Part shown: positions 45,124-54,261 of the stretch, one piece after another
Layout: each line of letters begins with the position of its first letter
How positions within the stretch are numbered: the first letter of the stretch is position 1
Source of the DNA: Microbispora sp. H13382
GTDB taxonomy: Bacteria; Actinomycetota; Actinomycetes; Streptosporangiales; Streptosporangiaceae
Direction of reading: 5' to 3'
Assembly: GCF_014161445.1 (NCBI RefSeq)
Contig: NZ_JABBXA010000008.1
Location: 289,036 to 353,035 of the forward strand
Length of the DNA stretch: 64,000 nt
Position numbers and translations under genes: made by a program
Notes under the pieces: generated by a model
The model's database searches: none
Seen by the model: only the letters and a program-made list of their open reading frames with translations
Told to the model about the DNA's origin: nothing

Positions 45124-46176
45124 TCACAGAAGCGTGAGCTGCTCGGCCGTCGCGGCCGGTGCGGGCGGGCGGACCGGCCGCTTGCCGAGCCGTCGCGCGC
45201 CACGGGCGCCGCGCGGGGCCGACCGGCCGACGCCGTGCTCGCGGGCGAGCGCCCGCACGGTCTCGGCGATCCGTTCCTGGTACGCCCTGGGGGCGTAGGC
45301 GCCCCTGCCGTACAGCTCCAGGTAGCGGGGGACGAGCCGGGGGTGCTCACGGGACAGCCAGGCCATGAACCACTCGCGCGCGCCGGGCCGCAGGTGGAGC
45401 ACGATAGGGGTCACGTGCGTGGCGCCGGCCTCGGCGATGCGGCGGACGGTGGTCTCCAGCGCCCGCGGCGAGTCGGACAGGTAGGGGAGGATCGGCGCCA
45501 TCAGCACGCCGCACGCGACGCCGTGCTCGTTGAGGGTGGCGCACACCTCCAGCCGCTTGCGCGGCGAGGGGGTGCCGGGCTCGACGGCCCGCCACAGCGG
45601 CTCATCGGTGAACCCGGCCGAGACGGCCGTGCTCACGTCGGTCACCTCGGCCGCCTCGGCGAGCAGATCGAGGTCGCGCAGGATGAGCGAGCCCTTGGTC
45701 AGGATCGAGAACGGGTTGCGTGCGTCCCGCAGGGCGCCGATGATGCCGGGCATCAGCCGGTAGCGGCCCTCGGCGCGCTGATAGCAGTCGACGTTGGTCC
45801 CCATCGCGATGGGCTGCCCGGGCCACCGGGGCGCCGCCAGCTCCCTGCGTACGAGGTCGGGGGCGTTGACCTTCACCACGATCTTCGAGTCGAAGTCCCG
45901 CCCGGAGTCCAGGTCGAGGTATTCGTGCGTCCTGCGGGCGAAGCAGTACGTGCACGCGTGCGTACAGCCGCGGTAGGGGTTGATGGTCCACTCGAACGGG
46001 ACCCGGCTCGCCGAGGGGACCCGGTTGACGATCGATCGCGCGTGGATCTCGTAGAAGGTGACGCCCCGGAACTCGGGGGTGTCGAAGGTCCGCGTCACGG
46101 CCGACCGGGCGAACAGGGGTGTCGGCTCCCTTTGTCCGCCTTCGTCGGTCTCGAGGCGCAGCCCGTCCCATCGCAC
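45124..46176 (-). CDS. Radical SAM protein of the Rv2578c family
   Basis: The 350-residue protein has the [4Fe-4S]/SAM motif CTHACTYC (C-x3-C-x2-C) after NPYRG. The block GTNVDCYQRAEGRYRLMPGIIGAL is typical of the Rv2578c/SplB-related family. Function is unknown; SplB repairs spore photoproduct in Firmicutes, but this branch may act on other DNA or nucleotide substrates. GTG 46176 was chosen as homologues begin with MRW; a TCTAAT -10-like hexamer stands 6 nt upstream, so the mRNA may be leaderless. Confidence 0.82.
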   Translation of the reverse strand: MRWDGLRLETDEGGQREPTPLFARSAVTRTFDTPEFRGVTFYEIHARSIVNRVPSASRVPFEWTINPYRGCTHACTYCFARRTHEYLDLDSGRDFDSKIVVKVNAPDLVRRELAAPRWPGQPIAMGTNVDCYQRAEGRYRLMPGIIGALRDARNPFSILTKGSLILRDLDLLAEAAEVTDVSTAVSAGFTDEPLWRAVEPGTPSPRKRLEVCATLNEHGVACGVLMAPILPYLSDSPRALETTVRRIAEAGATHVTPIVLHLRPGAREWFMAWLSREHPRLVPRYLELYGRGAYAPRAYQERIAETVRALAREHGVGRSAPRGARGARRLGKRPVRPPAPAATAEQLTLL

Positions 46177-46311
46177 CCTCCGATTAGAACAGAGGTTCGA
46201 TCGAGATCGCAACAGGCAACGCGTCGTAAATCGCGGGCCTGGAAACGGCTAACGATCTTCATCGTTGGGCAGAACGTCGGCACATACCTTGCGTTCTGGG
46301 AGAGTTGCGCG

Positions 46312-46566
46312 ATGGCCTGGTCGCAGGACGAAGAGCGGATGCTGGCGATGATCGAGCGGCACCTCACCGACGAGGATCCGAAGCTCGCGGCCAGGCTCGA
46401 GTCGTTCAACCACCGTGTGGAGCGTGGACGGCAGGGACGGGCCCCCGGTCGCCGGCCGGGCCGCTCGACGGTGATCATCGCGGTGAGCTGGCTGCTCATC
46501 GCCACGTTGATCGCGACACTGCTGGTCATGGCCCTGCGGCACGACGCCGCCGCTCTCCCGGTGTAG
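46312..46566 (+). CDS. DUF3040 membrane protein
   Basis: The 84-residue protein begins with an acidic helix (SQDEERMLAMIERHLTDEDP, residues 4-23, typical of DUF3040) and has one hydrophobic segment (residues ~53-75) near the C-terminus. DUF3040 proteins are small actinobacterial membrane proteins of unknown function. GGGAGAG precedes the ATG. Confidence 0.82.
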   Translation: MAWSQDEERMLAMIERHLTDEDPKLAARLESFNHRVERGRQGRAPGRRPGRSTVIIAVSWLLIATLIATLLVMALRHDAAALPV

Positions 46567-46593
46567 CGCCGGCGTCAGGTCATCCGCGCGGGG

Positions 46594-48228
46594 TCAGGAC
46601 AGGCCCTTCAGGAAGCGCGCGGCGACCGGCGCGGCCACGCCGCCGCCCATGCCACCGGCCTCCACGACGACGGCGAAGGCCAGGTCGCCGCGATACCCGA
46701 TGAACCAGGCGTGCGAGTCGAGTTCGGGGCCGGCGCCGAACTCGGCGGTCCCGGTCTTGCCCGCCGTCCCCGCGGGTAGCCCGGCGGCGTGGGCGGTGCC
46801 CTTGGTGACGACCGCTCTCATCATCGACCGCAGGCCCGTGACGACGTTGTCCGGCAGTTCTTTGGGAGCGGTCTTCTGCTTCAGCGAGGGCACCAGTGTG
46901 GGTGGCCGCCAGGAGCCGTCGGCCACCGCCGCGGCCACGGTCGCCATCACCAGGGGACTGGCGGTGATCCTGCCCTGCCCGAAGGACTCCGCGGCCAGGT
47001 CGGCCTCGCTGGTGGCCTTCGGCATGCTGCCGGCGGTCGCCGGGACGCCGATGCGCAGCGGCTGGTTGAAGCCCAGGTCCGTCGCCAGGTCGTACAGCTT
47101 GGCCGCGCCGAGCTTGTCCGCGGCGAGCGGGGCGAACGTGGTGTTGCAGGAGTGGGCGTAGGAGTCGAGGAACGACAGCGACCCGAACGCCTCGTGGTCG
47201 GAGTTGCGGATCTTCAATCCGCCGACGACCGCCTCCTTCGGGCAGGTCACCCGGCTCGACGGGGTCAGCCCCTCGGCCAGCAGCCCGGCGGCGGTGATCG
47301 TCTTGAACGTGGACCCGGGAGCGTACCTGCCGTCCAGCGCGCGGTTGAATCCGCCCTTGTTGTTGGCGATGGCGAGGATCTCGCCCGTAGAGGGCCTGAC
47401 CGCGACGAGCGACGCGGGCTTGTCCAGGTCGCGCACCGCGTCGGCGGCGGCGCTCTGCACCTTCAGATCGAGGCTGGTCCGCAGGTCCTTGCCGGGGGAG
47501 CCCTCGACGGCGTGCAGGGTCTTCCGGCTCCGGCCCACCACCTGGATCTCGGTGGTGGGGGTGCCGGCGAGCTGCCTCTGGAACGTCTCCTGCAGGCCGC
47601 CGCGGCCCACGGCGTCGCCCTTCTTGTAGGCGGTGCCGAGCTTCTCGACGTCCTCGTCCTCCGCCTTGTCCAGGTAGCCCACGAGCTGCTGCACCGAGCC
47701 GCCCACGTCGCCGCCGTCGATGCGGCCGCCGTCGGCGCCGGTGATCGCCGCCCGCTGCGGCCACGACGTCTTGAGCGCCAGGTGGTTGGTCCCGTCGAGC
47801 GCGGGGTGGACCGCGGCCGGCGACCAGTCGACCTTCCAGTAGTGGTCCTTGACCACCAGCTTCAGCGAGCCCCGGTAGGTCCAGTCGCCGACGTTCTTCA
47901 CGGTGGCCGTGGCGGTGTAGGACGCGGTCGCCCTGTCGTCCTTCGCCGCGCCGGCCCGCACGTCGCGGACGGCGACCTTCGCCACGGCGAGGTTCTTGGT
48001 GAGCTCGGCGTACGCCGCGTCGAAGCCGGGGGCGGGAGCGGCGAGCTCGGCCTTCATCGCCGCGAGGTCGCCCCGCGACCAGGCGGCGGCGAACCGCGCG
48101 GCGGTCTCCTGCGGCGTGCCGCGCGTGTGCAGCACGTAGTAGGCGCCGCCGGCGGCGCCCCCCGCCAGCACGACGGCCACGGCGGCCGAGATCGCGACAG
48201 TACGTCCTCGCGGCACGCGCACCCCCAA
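46594..48228 (-). CDS. Penicillin-binding protein, class B transpeptidase with NTF2-like domain
   Basis: The 544-residue protein has an N-terminal signal-anchor (residues ~10-32), an MecA_N/NTF2-like domain (~38-140), a PBP dimer domain and a transpeptidase domain with S306-T-F-K309, S360-C-N362 and K491-T-G493. It cross-links peptidoglycan outside the membrane. The architecture matches actinobacterial PBP2a-like proteins that can be beta-lactam tolerant. No cognate elongation or division gene is adjacent. Confidence 0.92.
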   Translation of the reverse strand: MGVRVPRGRTVAISAAVAVVLAGGAAGGAYYVLHTRGTPQETAARFAAAWSRGDLAAMKAELAAPAPGFDAAYAELTKNLAVAKVAVRDVRAGAAKDDRATASYTATATVKNVGDWTYRGSLKLVVKDHYWKVDWSPAAVHPALDGTNHLALKTSWPQRAAITGADGGRIDGGDVGGSVQQLVGYLDKAEDEDVEKLGTAYKKGDAVGRGGLQETFQRQLAGTPTTEIQVVGRSRKTLHAVEGSPGKDLRTSLDLKVQSAAADAVRDLDKPASLVAVRPSTGEILAIANNKGGFNRALDGRYAPGSTFKTITAAGLLAEGLTPSSRVTCPKEAVVGGLKIRNSDHEAFGSLSFLDSYAHSCNTTFAPLAADKLGAAKLYDLATDLGFNQPLRIGVPATAGSMPKATSEADLAAESFGQGRITASPLVMATVAAAVADGSWRPPTLVPSLKQKTAPKELPDNVVTGLRSMMRAVVTKGTAHAAGLPAGTAGKTGTAEFGAGPELDSHAWFIGYRGDLAFAVVVEAGGMGGGVAAPVAARFLKGLS

Positions 48229-48276
48229 TGACGGCCTTGCGGTCGGGACCAGAGCCTAGCGGGGTCAAATCGTTAT

Positions 48277-48939
48277 TTACACTCCAGTTTCCCCGGCGCT
48301 CTTGACGCTGGCGCCGTACCGGGGGACGTACTCCTGGCCGGACAGGCGCTGGATCGCGGCCATGACCTCGTCGGTCACCCGCCGGCGGTCCCGGGCGTTG
48401 CCCGCGTCGCCGGTGAAGATCAGCGGCTCTCCGAACCGCACGCCGATGCTGTGCAGGCGCGGCACCGACGCGCCGGGCGGAAGCACCTTCTCGGTGCCCA
48501 GCATGGCGACGGGCACGATCGGGGCGCCCGTGGTCAGCGTGAGCCAGGCCACGCCGACCTTCCCCCGGTAGAGGCGGCCGTCGGGGGAGCGGGTGCCCTC
48601 GGGATAGATGCCGAACAACTCGCCGGCCTTCAACACCTCCACCGCCGCGTCGAGCATGTCCTGGGCGGCCGTGACGTTCTCGCGGTCGATCTCCATCGCT
48701 CCCATCGAGCGCATCCACGCCGCCACGAGGGGGTTGCCGGTGAAGTACTCCTTTTTCGCCACGAACCGCACCATCCGCGGCACCACGGCCGGCATGAAGA
48801 ACGAGTCGAGCACGGACAGGTGATTGGAGGCGAGGATCGCGGGCCCGTGCGCGGGGACGTGCTCGAGTCCTTCCGTCCGCGGCCGCCACAGCGCGTGCAT
48901 GACGGGAACGCTGAGGAACTTCAGGGCGGGGTAGAGCAC
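48277..48939 (-). CDS. 1-Acyl-sn-glycerol-3-phosphate acyltransferase (PlsC type)
   Basis: The 220-residue enzyme has the H-x4-D acyltransferase motif (SNHLSVLDS), the glycerol-phosphate-binding block (YPEGTRSPDGRLYRG) and PIVPVAMLG. It acylates lysophosphatidic acid or related lipids at the membrane. GTG 48939 was chosen because AGGAGAGG lies upstream and VLYPALKF aligns with family starts; the upstream in-frame ATG would add 9 residues. Confidence 0.85.
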   Translation of the reverse strand: MLYPALKFLSVPVMHALWRPRTEGLEHVPAHGPAILASNHLSVLDSFFMPAVVPRMVRFVAKKEYFTGNPLVAAWMRSMGAMEIDRENVTAAQDMLDAAVEVLKAGELFGIYPEGTRSPDGRLYRGKVGVAWLTLTTGAPIVPVAMLGTEKVLPPGASVPRLHSIGVRFGEPLIFTGDAGNARDRRRVTDEVMAAIQRLSGQEYVPRYGASVKSAGETGV

Positions 48940-49054
48940 GGCCTCTCCTTCTCCGGTCCGACGCACATACCCTAGGGCGACCGGACCCCCTTACAGGTGT
49001 AGGGCCCCTGCAACGGAGCCGTTCGTGTTTTGTACGGCTTCACCATGGCTGTTT

Positions 49055-49072
49055 GTACCTACTAGTATGTAC
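49055..49072. promoter_or_regulatory. Palindromic operator of the TetR/DUF4865 pair
   Basis: GTACcTACTAGTAtGTAC forms a near-perfect 18-bp palindrome (arms GTAC and TACT/AGTA). A TAGTAT -10-like hexamer inside it stands 7 nt before ATG 49076, so binding would block transcription of the TetR gene and its neighbour. Confidence 0.65.
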
Positions 49073-49075
49073 GGC

Positions 49076-49633
49076 ATGAGCACATCGGACCGCCTGATCG
49101 AGAGCACCCGTGAACTGCTGTGGGAGCGCGGCTACGTCGGGACCAGCCCACGGGCGATCCAGCAGCGGGCGGGAGCCGGGCAGGGCAGCATGTACCACCA
49201 CTTCTCCGGCAAACCCGACCTCGCGCTGGCCGCGATCAGCCGTACGGCGGAGGAGATGCGCGCCGGGGTGGAGGAGATCCTGGGCGGCCCGGGCACGGCC
49301 GTCGAGCGGGTGTCGGCCTACCTGCGGCGCGAGCGGGAGGTGCTGCGGGGCTGTCCGATCGGCCGGCTCACCCAGGACCCCGAGGTCATGGCCGATCCGG
49401 CGCTGCGGCGGCCGTTGGAGGAGACGTTCGGGTGGCTGCGCGACCGGCTCGCGGCGGTGCTGGCCGAGGGACGCGACCGGGGTGAGCTCGACGCGGGCCT
49501 CGATCCCGCGCGGACCGCCGCGACGGTGGTGGCGGTGCTGCAGGGCGGTTACGTCCTGGCCCGCGCGGCCGGTTCGCCCGAGCCGTTCCACCAGGCCGTC
49601 GACGGGGTGCTCGCCCTGTTGTCCCGCGCTTGA
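49076..49633 (+). CDS. TetR-family regulator
   Basis: The 185-residue regulator has an N-terminal helix-turn-helix (RLIESTRELLWERGYVGTSPRAIQQRAGAGQGSMYHHFSGK) and a C-terminal domain typical of TetR_C_33-like members. ATG 49076 was preferred over ATG 49067 because the latter lies inside the palindromic operator. It precedes the DUF4865 gene by 20 bp, a pairing seen in other actinobacteria, so it likely represses both. Confidence 0.87.
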   Translation: MSTSDRLIESTRELLWERGYVGTSPRAIQQRAGAGQGSMYHHFSGKPDLALAAISRTAEEMRAGVEEILGGPGTAVERVSAYLRREREVLRGCPIGRLTQDPEVMADPALRRPLEETFGWLRDRLAAVLAEGRDRGELDAGLDPARTAATVVAVLQGGYVLARAAGSPEPFHQAVDGVLALLSRA

Positions 49634-49653
49634 GCGCGCAAGGAGACCCGCCC

Positions 49654-50247
49654 GTGTACGCGATGCAGTACGAGATCACTCTGCCCGCCGACTACGACAT
49701 GACGATCGTCCGGGAGAGGGTGGCCACCCGCGGCCACGCCCTTGACGACCGGCCCGGGCTCGGACTCAAGGCCTACCTGGTCCGTGAGCGCGGCGTCGCA
49801 GGCTCTGCGGTCAACCAGTACGCGCCGTTCTACCTCTGGAACGACGCCGGGAGGATGGGCGAGTTCCTGGTCGGAGGGGGCGGCTTCCAAGGCATCGTCG
49901 CCGACTTCGGCCGCCCGGCCGTGCGGCACTGGACGGGGCTGGCCGTCGAGGCGGGCCGGGCCAGGGGGACGGCGCCCCGCGCGGCGTCGCGGCGGCTGGT
50001 CCCGCTGCCCGCCTCGGCCGACCTGACGGAGCGGGTGGCGGCCGCCCTCGCCGGACTGCGTGAGCTGGGCGGCGCCGACGGCCTGCACACCGCGGCCCTC
50101 GCCGTCGACCCTCACCACTGGCGGCTGATGACGTTCGCGCTGTGGGAGCGGGAGGCGCCGGGCGCTCACGGCGACGCCGAGCACTACGAGGTGCTGCACC
50201 TGTCCGCGCCCGGCCTCACGAGGCTGCCCGCGGGCCGGACCTGGTGA
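49654..50247 (+). CDS. DUF4865 family protein
   Basis: The 197-residue protein begins VYAMQYEITLPADYDM and contains RVATRGHALDDRPGLGLKAYLVRE, NQYAPFYLWND and GGGGFQGIV, the conserved DUF4865 pattern. It folds as an antibiotic-biosynthesis-monooxygenase-like ferredoxin fold in related families; function is unknown. GTG 49654 follows AAGGAGA. A long perfect terminator hairpin follows the stop codon. Confidence 0.85.
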   Translation: MYAMQYEITLPADYDMTIVRERVATRGHALDDRPGLGLKAYLVRERGVAGSAVNQYAPFYLWNDAGRMGEFLVGGGGFQGIVADFGRPAVRHWTGLAVEAGRARGTAPRAASRRLVPLPASADLTERVAAALAGLRELGGADGLHTAALAVDPHHWRLMTFALWEREAPGAHGDAEHYEVLHLSAPGLTRLPAGRTW

Positions 50248-50264
50248 CGGCCCCGGAACGAGGC

Positions 50265-50298
50265 GACGCCCCGCGAGACCGGAGTCTCGCGGGGCGTC
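50265..50298 (+). terminator. Terminator with 15-bp perfect stem
   Basis: GACGCCCCGCGAGAC (50265-50279) pairs exactly with GTCTCGCGGGGCGTC (50284-50298) around a 4-nt loop CGGA, 17 bp after the DUF4865 stop. Confidence 0.88.
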
Positions 50299-50513
50299 CA
50301 CGTCGAGGGCCGATGTGGCGGTCGCCTCCTCGGCGAGATGCACAACACGGCTCCAGCCGAACGGTATTCCGTGAAGGCGGTGATTGCGGCCCGGGGGACA
50401 CAAACCACATCGGCCACGAACGACTCTAGCCGACTTCCGCCTCTGCTTTCTCCCGCCCCCCTCATCGGGGTGCGTCATCAGCAGCCCAAGCCCTCGTGCA
50501 CTATCGTCGGCGG

Positions 50514-51050
50514 GTGACGAATTCGATCAAAACCGCGCGACTCGTGCTGCGGCGGTGGCGCGAGGAGGACAAGGAGCCGTTCGCGGCGCTGAACGCCGAT
50601 CCGGTCGTCATGGAGCACTTCCCGGCCACGCTGTCCCGTGAGGAGAGCGACGCGCTCGCCGAGCGCGCCGACGCCGGATTCGACGAGCGAGGGTTCGGCT
50701 GGTGGGCGGTCGAGGCGGACGGGGAGTTCATCGGCGTCACCGGACTGCTGGTCCCGAGGTTCACCGCGCACTTCACGCCGTGCGTGGAGATCGGCTGGCG
50801 GCTCGCCCGCTCGGCCTGGGGCCATGGGTACGCATCGGAGGCGGCACGGGCGTCGCTTGAGGACGGGTTCGGCCGCCTCGGACTGACCGAGGTCGTCTCG
50901 TTCACGGCGGTGCCGAACGTCCGCTCGCAGGCCGTGATGCGGCGGATCGGCATGACCCACGACCCCGCGGGGGACTTCGACCACCCGGTGCTCCCCGAAG
51001 GCCACCCGCTGCGCCGCCACGTTCTGTACCGGATCCGGAGGCAGGAGTGA
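50514..51050 (+). CDS. GNAT acetyltransferase (RimJ/RimL type)
   Basis: The 178-residue protein has the N-terminal TARLVLRRWREEDKEPFAAL, the acetyl-CoA loop GWRLARSAWGHGYASEAARA and C-terminal NVRSQAVMRRIGM. It likely acetylates an amino group of a small molecule or protein N-terminus. The GTG appears leaderless, with TATCGT 6 nt upstream. Its stop overlaps the next gene by 4 bp (GTGA), starting a three-gene operon. Confidence 0.88.
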   Translation: MTNSIKTARLVLRRWREEDKEPFAALNADPVVMEHFPATLSREESDALAERADAGFDERGFGWWAVEADGEFIGVTGLLVPRFTAHFTPCVEIGWRLARSAWGHGYASEAARASLEDGFGRLGLTEVVSFTAVPNVRSQAVMRRIGMTHDPAGDFDHPVLPEGHPLRRHVLYRIRRQE

Positions 51051-52054
51051 GCGGCATGCGGCTGCTGGTGCTGGGCGGCACGACGTTCGTCGGCCGGTGG
51101 GTGGTCACGGCCGCGGTGGAGCGCGGCTGGCACGTCACCACGTTCACCCGAGGGCAGGCCGGATGGGCCCATCCCGAGGCCGTGGCGGTGACCGGCGACC
51201 GGCTGCGCCCGGCCGACCTCGCCCCGCTCGCCGACGGCCGATGGGACGCCGTGGTGGACACCTGGGCCGGCGCGCCCCGGGTCGTACGGGACAGCGCCCG
51301 CGCGCTCGCCGGGCGCGCGGACAGGTACCTGTACGTCTCCAGCCGGGCGGTGTACGCCCCTCCGACGCCGGTCGGTCTGGACGAGGACTGGCCCACGGTC
51401 GAGGCGTCGGCGGACGCCGAGGACATCGACTACGCCCCCAACAAGCGGGGCGGCGAGATCGCCGTGGAGCAGGCCTTCGGCGACCGCGCGGTGCTGGCCA
51501 GGGCCGGGCTCATCCTCGGGCCGTACGAGGACCAGGGACGGCTGCCGCACTGGCTGCTCCGGGCCGCGCGGGGCGGGGAGATGCTCGCTCCCGGCCCTGC
51601 CGACCAGCCGTTCCGCTACGTGGACGTACGGGATCTCGCGGCCTGGCTCCTCGACGCGGCCGAGGGCGGCGTGCGGGGCCCGGTCAACCTGGTCAACCCG
51701 GAGGGGCACGCCACGACCCGGGACCTGCTGGAGTCCGCGGTCGCCGTCACCGGCGGGCGCGCGGAGCCGGTCTGGGTGGATCCGGAGGCGATCGAGGCCG
51801 GCGGCGTCGACCGGTGGACGGAGCTGCCGGGCTGGATCCCGCCCGGTCCCGAGCAGGCCGGGCTCATCCGGACCGACGTAGGCCGGGCCCTGGCGACCGG
51901 GCTGCGGTGCCGTCCGGTGGTGGAGACCGTCGCCGACACCTGGACGTGGCTGACCGGGTCCGGCGAGATCCCCGTGTCCCCGCCCGGGATCGACCCCGCC
52001 AAGGAGCGGGCCGTTGTCGACGCATGGCGGCGATCGGGGCGGGGGACCCCATGA
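51047..52054 (+). CDS. NAD-dependent epimerase/reductase-like protein
   Basis: The 335-residue protein has a Rossmann dinucleotide motif (VLGGTTFVGRWV), the strand with YLYVSSRAVYAP and a catalytic-type region around DYAPNKRGGEIAVEQ; the canonical YxxxK tyrosine is in Tyr-Ala-Pro-Asn-Lys (YAPNK). It resembles isoflavone-reductase or UDP-sugar epimerase relatives; substrate is unknown. Translation is coupled to both neighbours through 4-bp overlaps. Confidence 0.82.
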   Translation: MSGMRLLVLGGTTFVGRWVVTAAVERGWHVTTFTRGQAGWAHPEAVAVTGDRLRPADLAPLADGRWDAVVDTWAGAPRVVRDSARALAGRADRYLYVSSRAVYAPPTPVGLDEDWPTVEASADAEDIDYAPNKRGGEIAVEQAFGDRAVLARAGLILGPYEDQGRLPHWLLRAARGGEMLAPGPADQPFRYVDVRDLAAWLLDAAEGGVRGPVNLVNPEGHATTRDLLESAVAVTGGRAEPVWVDPEAIEAGGVDRWTELPGWIPPGPEQAGLIRTDVGRALATGLRCRPVVETVADTWTWLTGSGEIPVSPPGIDPAKERAVVDAWRRSGRGTP

Positions 52055-53445
52055 CGGACGACCTGCGCGAGGCGGCACGGCGGGCCGCGGACGCGGCGGC
52101 CGACCACCTGGCCGCGGTTCCGGACGGCCCGGTGTGGCGGCCGGTGACCGGTCCGGACCTGGACTGGCTGATCCGGCAGCCGCTGCCCGCCACGGGACGC
52201 CCGCTGGCGGAACTGCTCGGCGACGTGGACCTGCACGTGTTGCCCTACCCGATGGGCAACGGGCACCCCCGGTTCTTCGGCTGGGTCAACTCGCCGCCCT
52301 CGGCGGCCGGCGTCGTGGTCGCACCGCTGGCCGCGGCGATGAACCCGAGCTGCGCCGGGGGCGAGCACGCGGGCGTGCTGCTGGAGCGCACCGCCGTCCG
52401 GTGGCTGGCGGAGCTGGCGGGGTTCCCCCACCGGCCGGGCGCCGGGCTGCTGACCAGCGGAGCGTCCATGGCCACCGTCGTCGCGCTCGCCGCGGCCCGG
52501 CAGCGCGCCGTCCCGGACGTACGGGAGACGGGCCTGTACGGGCATCCTCCGCTGGCCGTCTACCTGACGGAGGAGGTGCACAGCTGCCTGCGCAAGGCGG
52601 CCGAGCTGCTCGGTCTGGGCAGTGGGCACATCCGCACGGTCCCGGTCGACGACGCGTACCGCATGGACACCGCCGCGCTGCGCCGCCTCGTCGCGGCGGA
52701 CCGGAAGGCGGGGGTGCACCCGTTCTTCGTCGCGGCCAGCGCGGGGACGGTCAACACCGGGGCGGTCGATCCTCTGCGGGAGGTCGCCGAGATCGCACGC
52801 GAGAACGGGCTGTGGTTCCACGTCGACGGCGCCTACGGCGCGCTCGGTGTGCTCGCGGAGGAGTGCCGGCCCGCGTACGCCGGGCTGGAACTGGCGGACT
52901 CCCTCGCGCTGGACCCGCACAAGTGGCTCGGCGTCCCGGTCGACTGCGGATGCGTCCTGTTCCGCGATCCCTCCGGCCCGCGGGCGGCGTTCAGCCTCGT
53001 CCCGCCGTACCTGCGGGACGACGACTCCGGCGAGCTGGGGTGGTACTCCGAGTACGGGCCGGAGCAGACCCGGCCGTTCCGCGCGTTGCGGGTGTGGGCC
53101 ACGATCGCGCACCTGGGCCGCGACGGCGTCGCCGGACTGGTGCGGCACACCACCCGGCTGGCGCGCGTCCTGGCCGCGATGATCGAGGGCTCAGCCGACT
53201 TCGAGCTGCTCGCGCCGGTGGTCACCTCGGTCGTCGCGTTGCGGTACCGGCCCGCGGGCCTCGACGCCGCCGCGGCGGAGAGGCTGAACGAGGCGATCCC
53301 CGCCGCGGTGCAGCGGCGCGGGCGCGCCTTCCTCACCGGCACCAGGCTGCGCGGCGCGGCGGCCCTGCGCGCCTGCGTTCTCCACCCGGACACGACCGAG
53401 GCCGATTTGGCGGTCCTGCTGGAGGAGATCCGGGCCGCCGCGTGA
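52051..53445 (+). CDS. Pyridoxal-dependent (aromatic/glutamate-type) amino acid decarboxylase
   Basis: The 464-residue group II decarboxylase has the cofactor-binding DPHKWLG (Lys291), the conserved His in VYLTEEVHSCLRKA and the Asp in FHVDGAYGA. Family members decarboxylate aromatic L-amino acids, histidine or glutamate. The gene is third in a coupled operon with GNAT and reductase genes, which hints at a small modified amine product; a TauE-type exporter gene follows. Confidence 0.88.
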   Translation: MTDDLREAARRAADAAADHLAAVPDGPVWRPVTGPDLDWLIRQPLPATGRPLAELLGDVDLHVLPYPMGNGHPRFFGWVNSPPSAAGVVVAPLAAAMNPSCAGGEHAGVLLERTAVRWLAELAGFPHRPGAGLLTSGASMATVVALAAARQRAVPDVRETGLYGHPPLAVYLTEEVHSCLRKAAELLGLGSGHIRTVPVDDAYRMDTAALRRLVAADRKAGVHPFFVAASAGTVNTGAVDPLREVAEIARENGLWFHVDGAYGALGVLAEECRPAYAGLELADSLALDPHKWLGVPVDCGCVLFRDPSGPRAAFSLVPPYLRDDDSGELGWYSEYGPEQTRPFRALRVWATIAHLGRDGVAGLVRHTTRLARVLAAMIEGSADFELLAPVVTSVVALRYRPAGLDAAAAERLNEAIPAAVQRRGRAFLTGTRLRGAAALRACVLHPDTTEADLAVLLEEIRAAA

Positions 53446-53476
53446 GTACGCGCCGGCCCATGCCGGACGCCGGGGC

Positions 53477-54229
53477 GTGACCGGCGTCGAGGACCTCGCG
53501 CTGCTGGCCGCCGCCGGGGCGCTCGCCGGGCTGGTCGGCACCGCGGGCGGCATCACCTCCCTCATCTCCTATCCGGCGCTGCTCGCGGCGGGCCTTCCCG
53601 CACTCGAGGCGAACGTGGCCAACATCGTCGCGCTCGTCGCCTGCTGGCCCGGCTCGGCCCTGGCCTCGCGGCCCGAGCTGCGCGGGAAGGGGCCCTGGCT
53701 GCGGCGGTGGGTGCCGCTGTCGGCGCTCGGCGGGGCGGCGGGGTCGGCGTTGCTGCTGTCCACCTCGCCCGGTGTCTTCGCCCGCGTCGTGCCCTTCCTC
53801 GTGGCCGCGGGCTCGCTGGCGCTGCTCGCGCAGCCCCGGCTCGCCGCACGTCACGAGCGACGAGGCTCACCGGATACCGTTCTCCCGCTCGGGCTGACCG
53901 CCCTGTCGGTCTACAACGGATACTTCGGTGCGGGATCGGGGGTGATGATCCTCGCCCTCCTCCTGGTGACCGCCGAGCCGGAGTTGCCCGCCGCCAACGC
54001 CCTGAAGAACATGCTCCTCGGCGCCGGTGCCCTGGTCTCCGCCGCCGGATTCGCTTTCTTCGGGCCCGTCGACTGGGCCGCCGTCGCGCCTCTCGCGGCG
54101 GGCCTGTTCGCCGGGTCCACGCTCGGCCCCCGGGTCACCCGGCGCCTGCCGGCCGGGCTGCTGCGCTGGCTGGTCGCCCTGATCGGCCTCGGCCTGGCGG
54201 TCCGCCTGTGGGTCGCGCCGGGCAGCTGA
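53477..54229 (+). CDS. TauE/SafE family sulfite/anion exporter
   Basis: The 250-residue polytopic protein has eight hydrophobic segments in two repeats, each starting with a Gly-rich helix: GLVGTAGGITSLISYPALLA and YFGAGSGVMILALLL. This is the TauE/SafE pattern, exporting sulfite or organic anions. GTG 53477 lies 31 bp after the decarboxylase stop. No sulfur genes are nearby; it may export the operon's product, which is inferred from position only. Confidence 0.88.
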   Translation: MTGVEDLALLAAAGALAGLVGTAGGITSLISYPALLAAGLPALEANVANIVALVACWPGSALASRPELRGKGPWLRRWVPLSALGGAAGSALLLSTSPGVFARVVPFLVAAGSLALLAQPRLAARHERRGSPDTVLPLGLTALSVYNGYFGAGSGVMILALLLVTAEPELPAANALKNMLLGAGALVSAAGFAFFGPVDWAAVAPLAAGLFAGSTLGPRVTRRLPAGLLRWLVALIGLGLAVRLWVAPGS

Positions 54230-54261
54230 TCGCCGATTCGCCGACCGGCAAGAGCCGAGCG

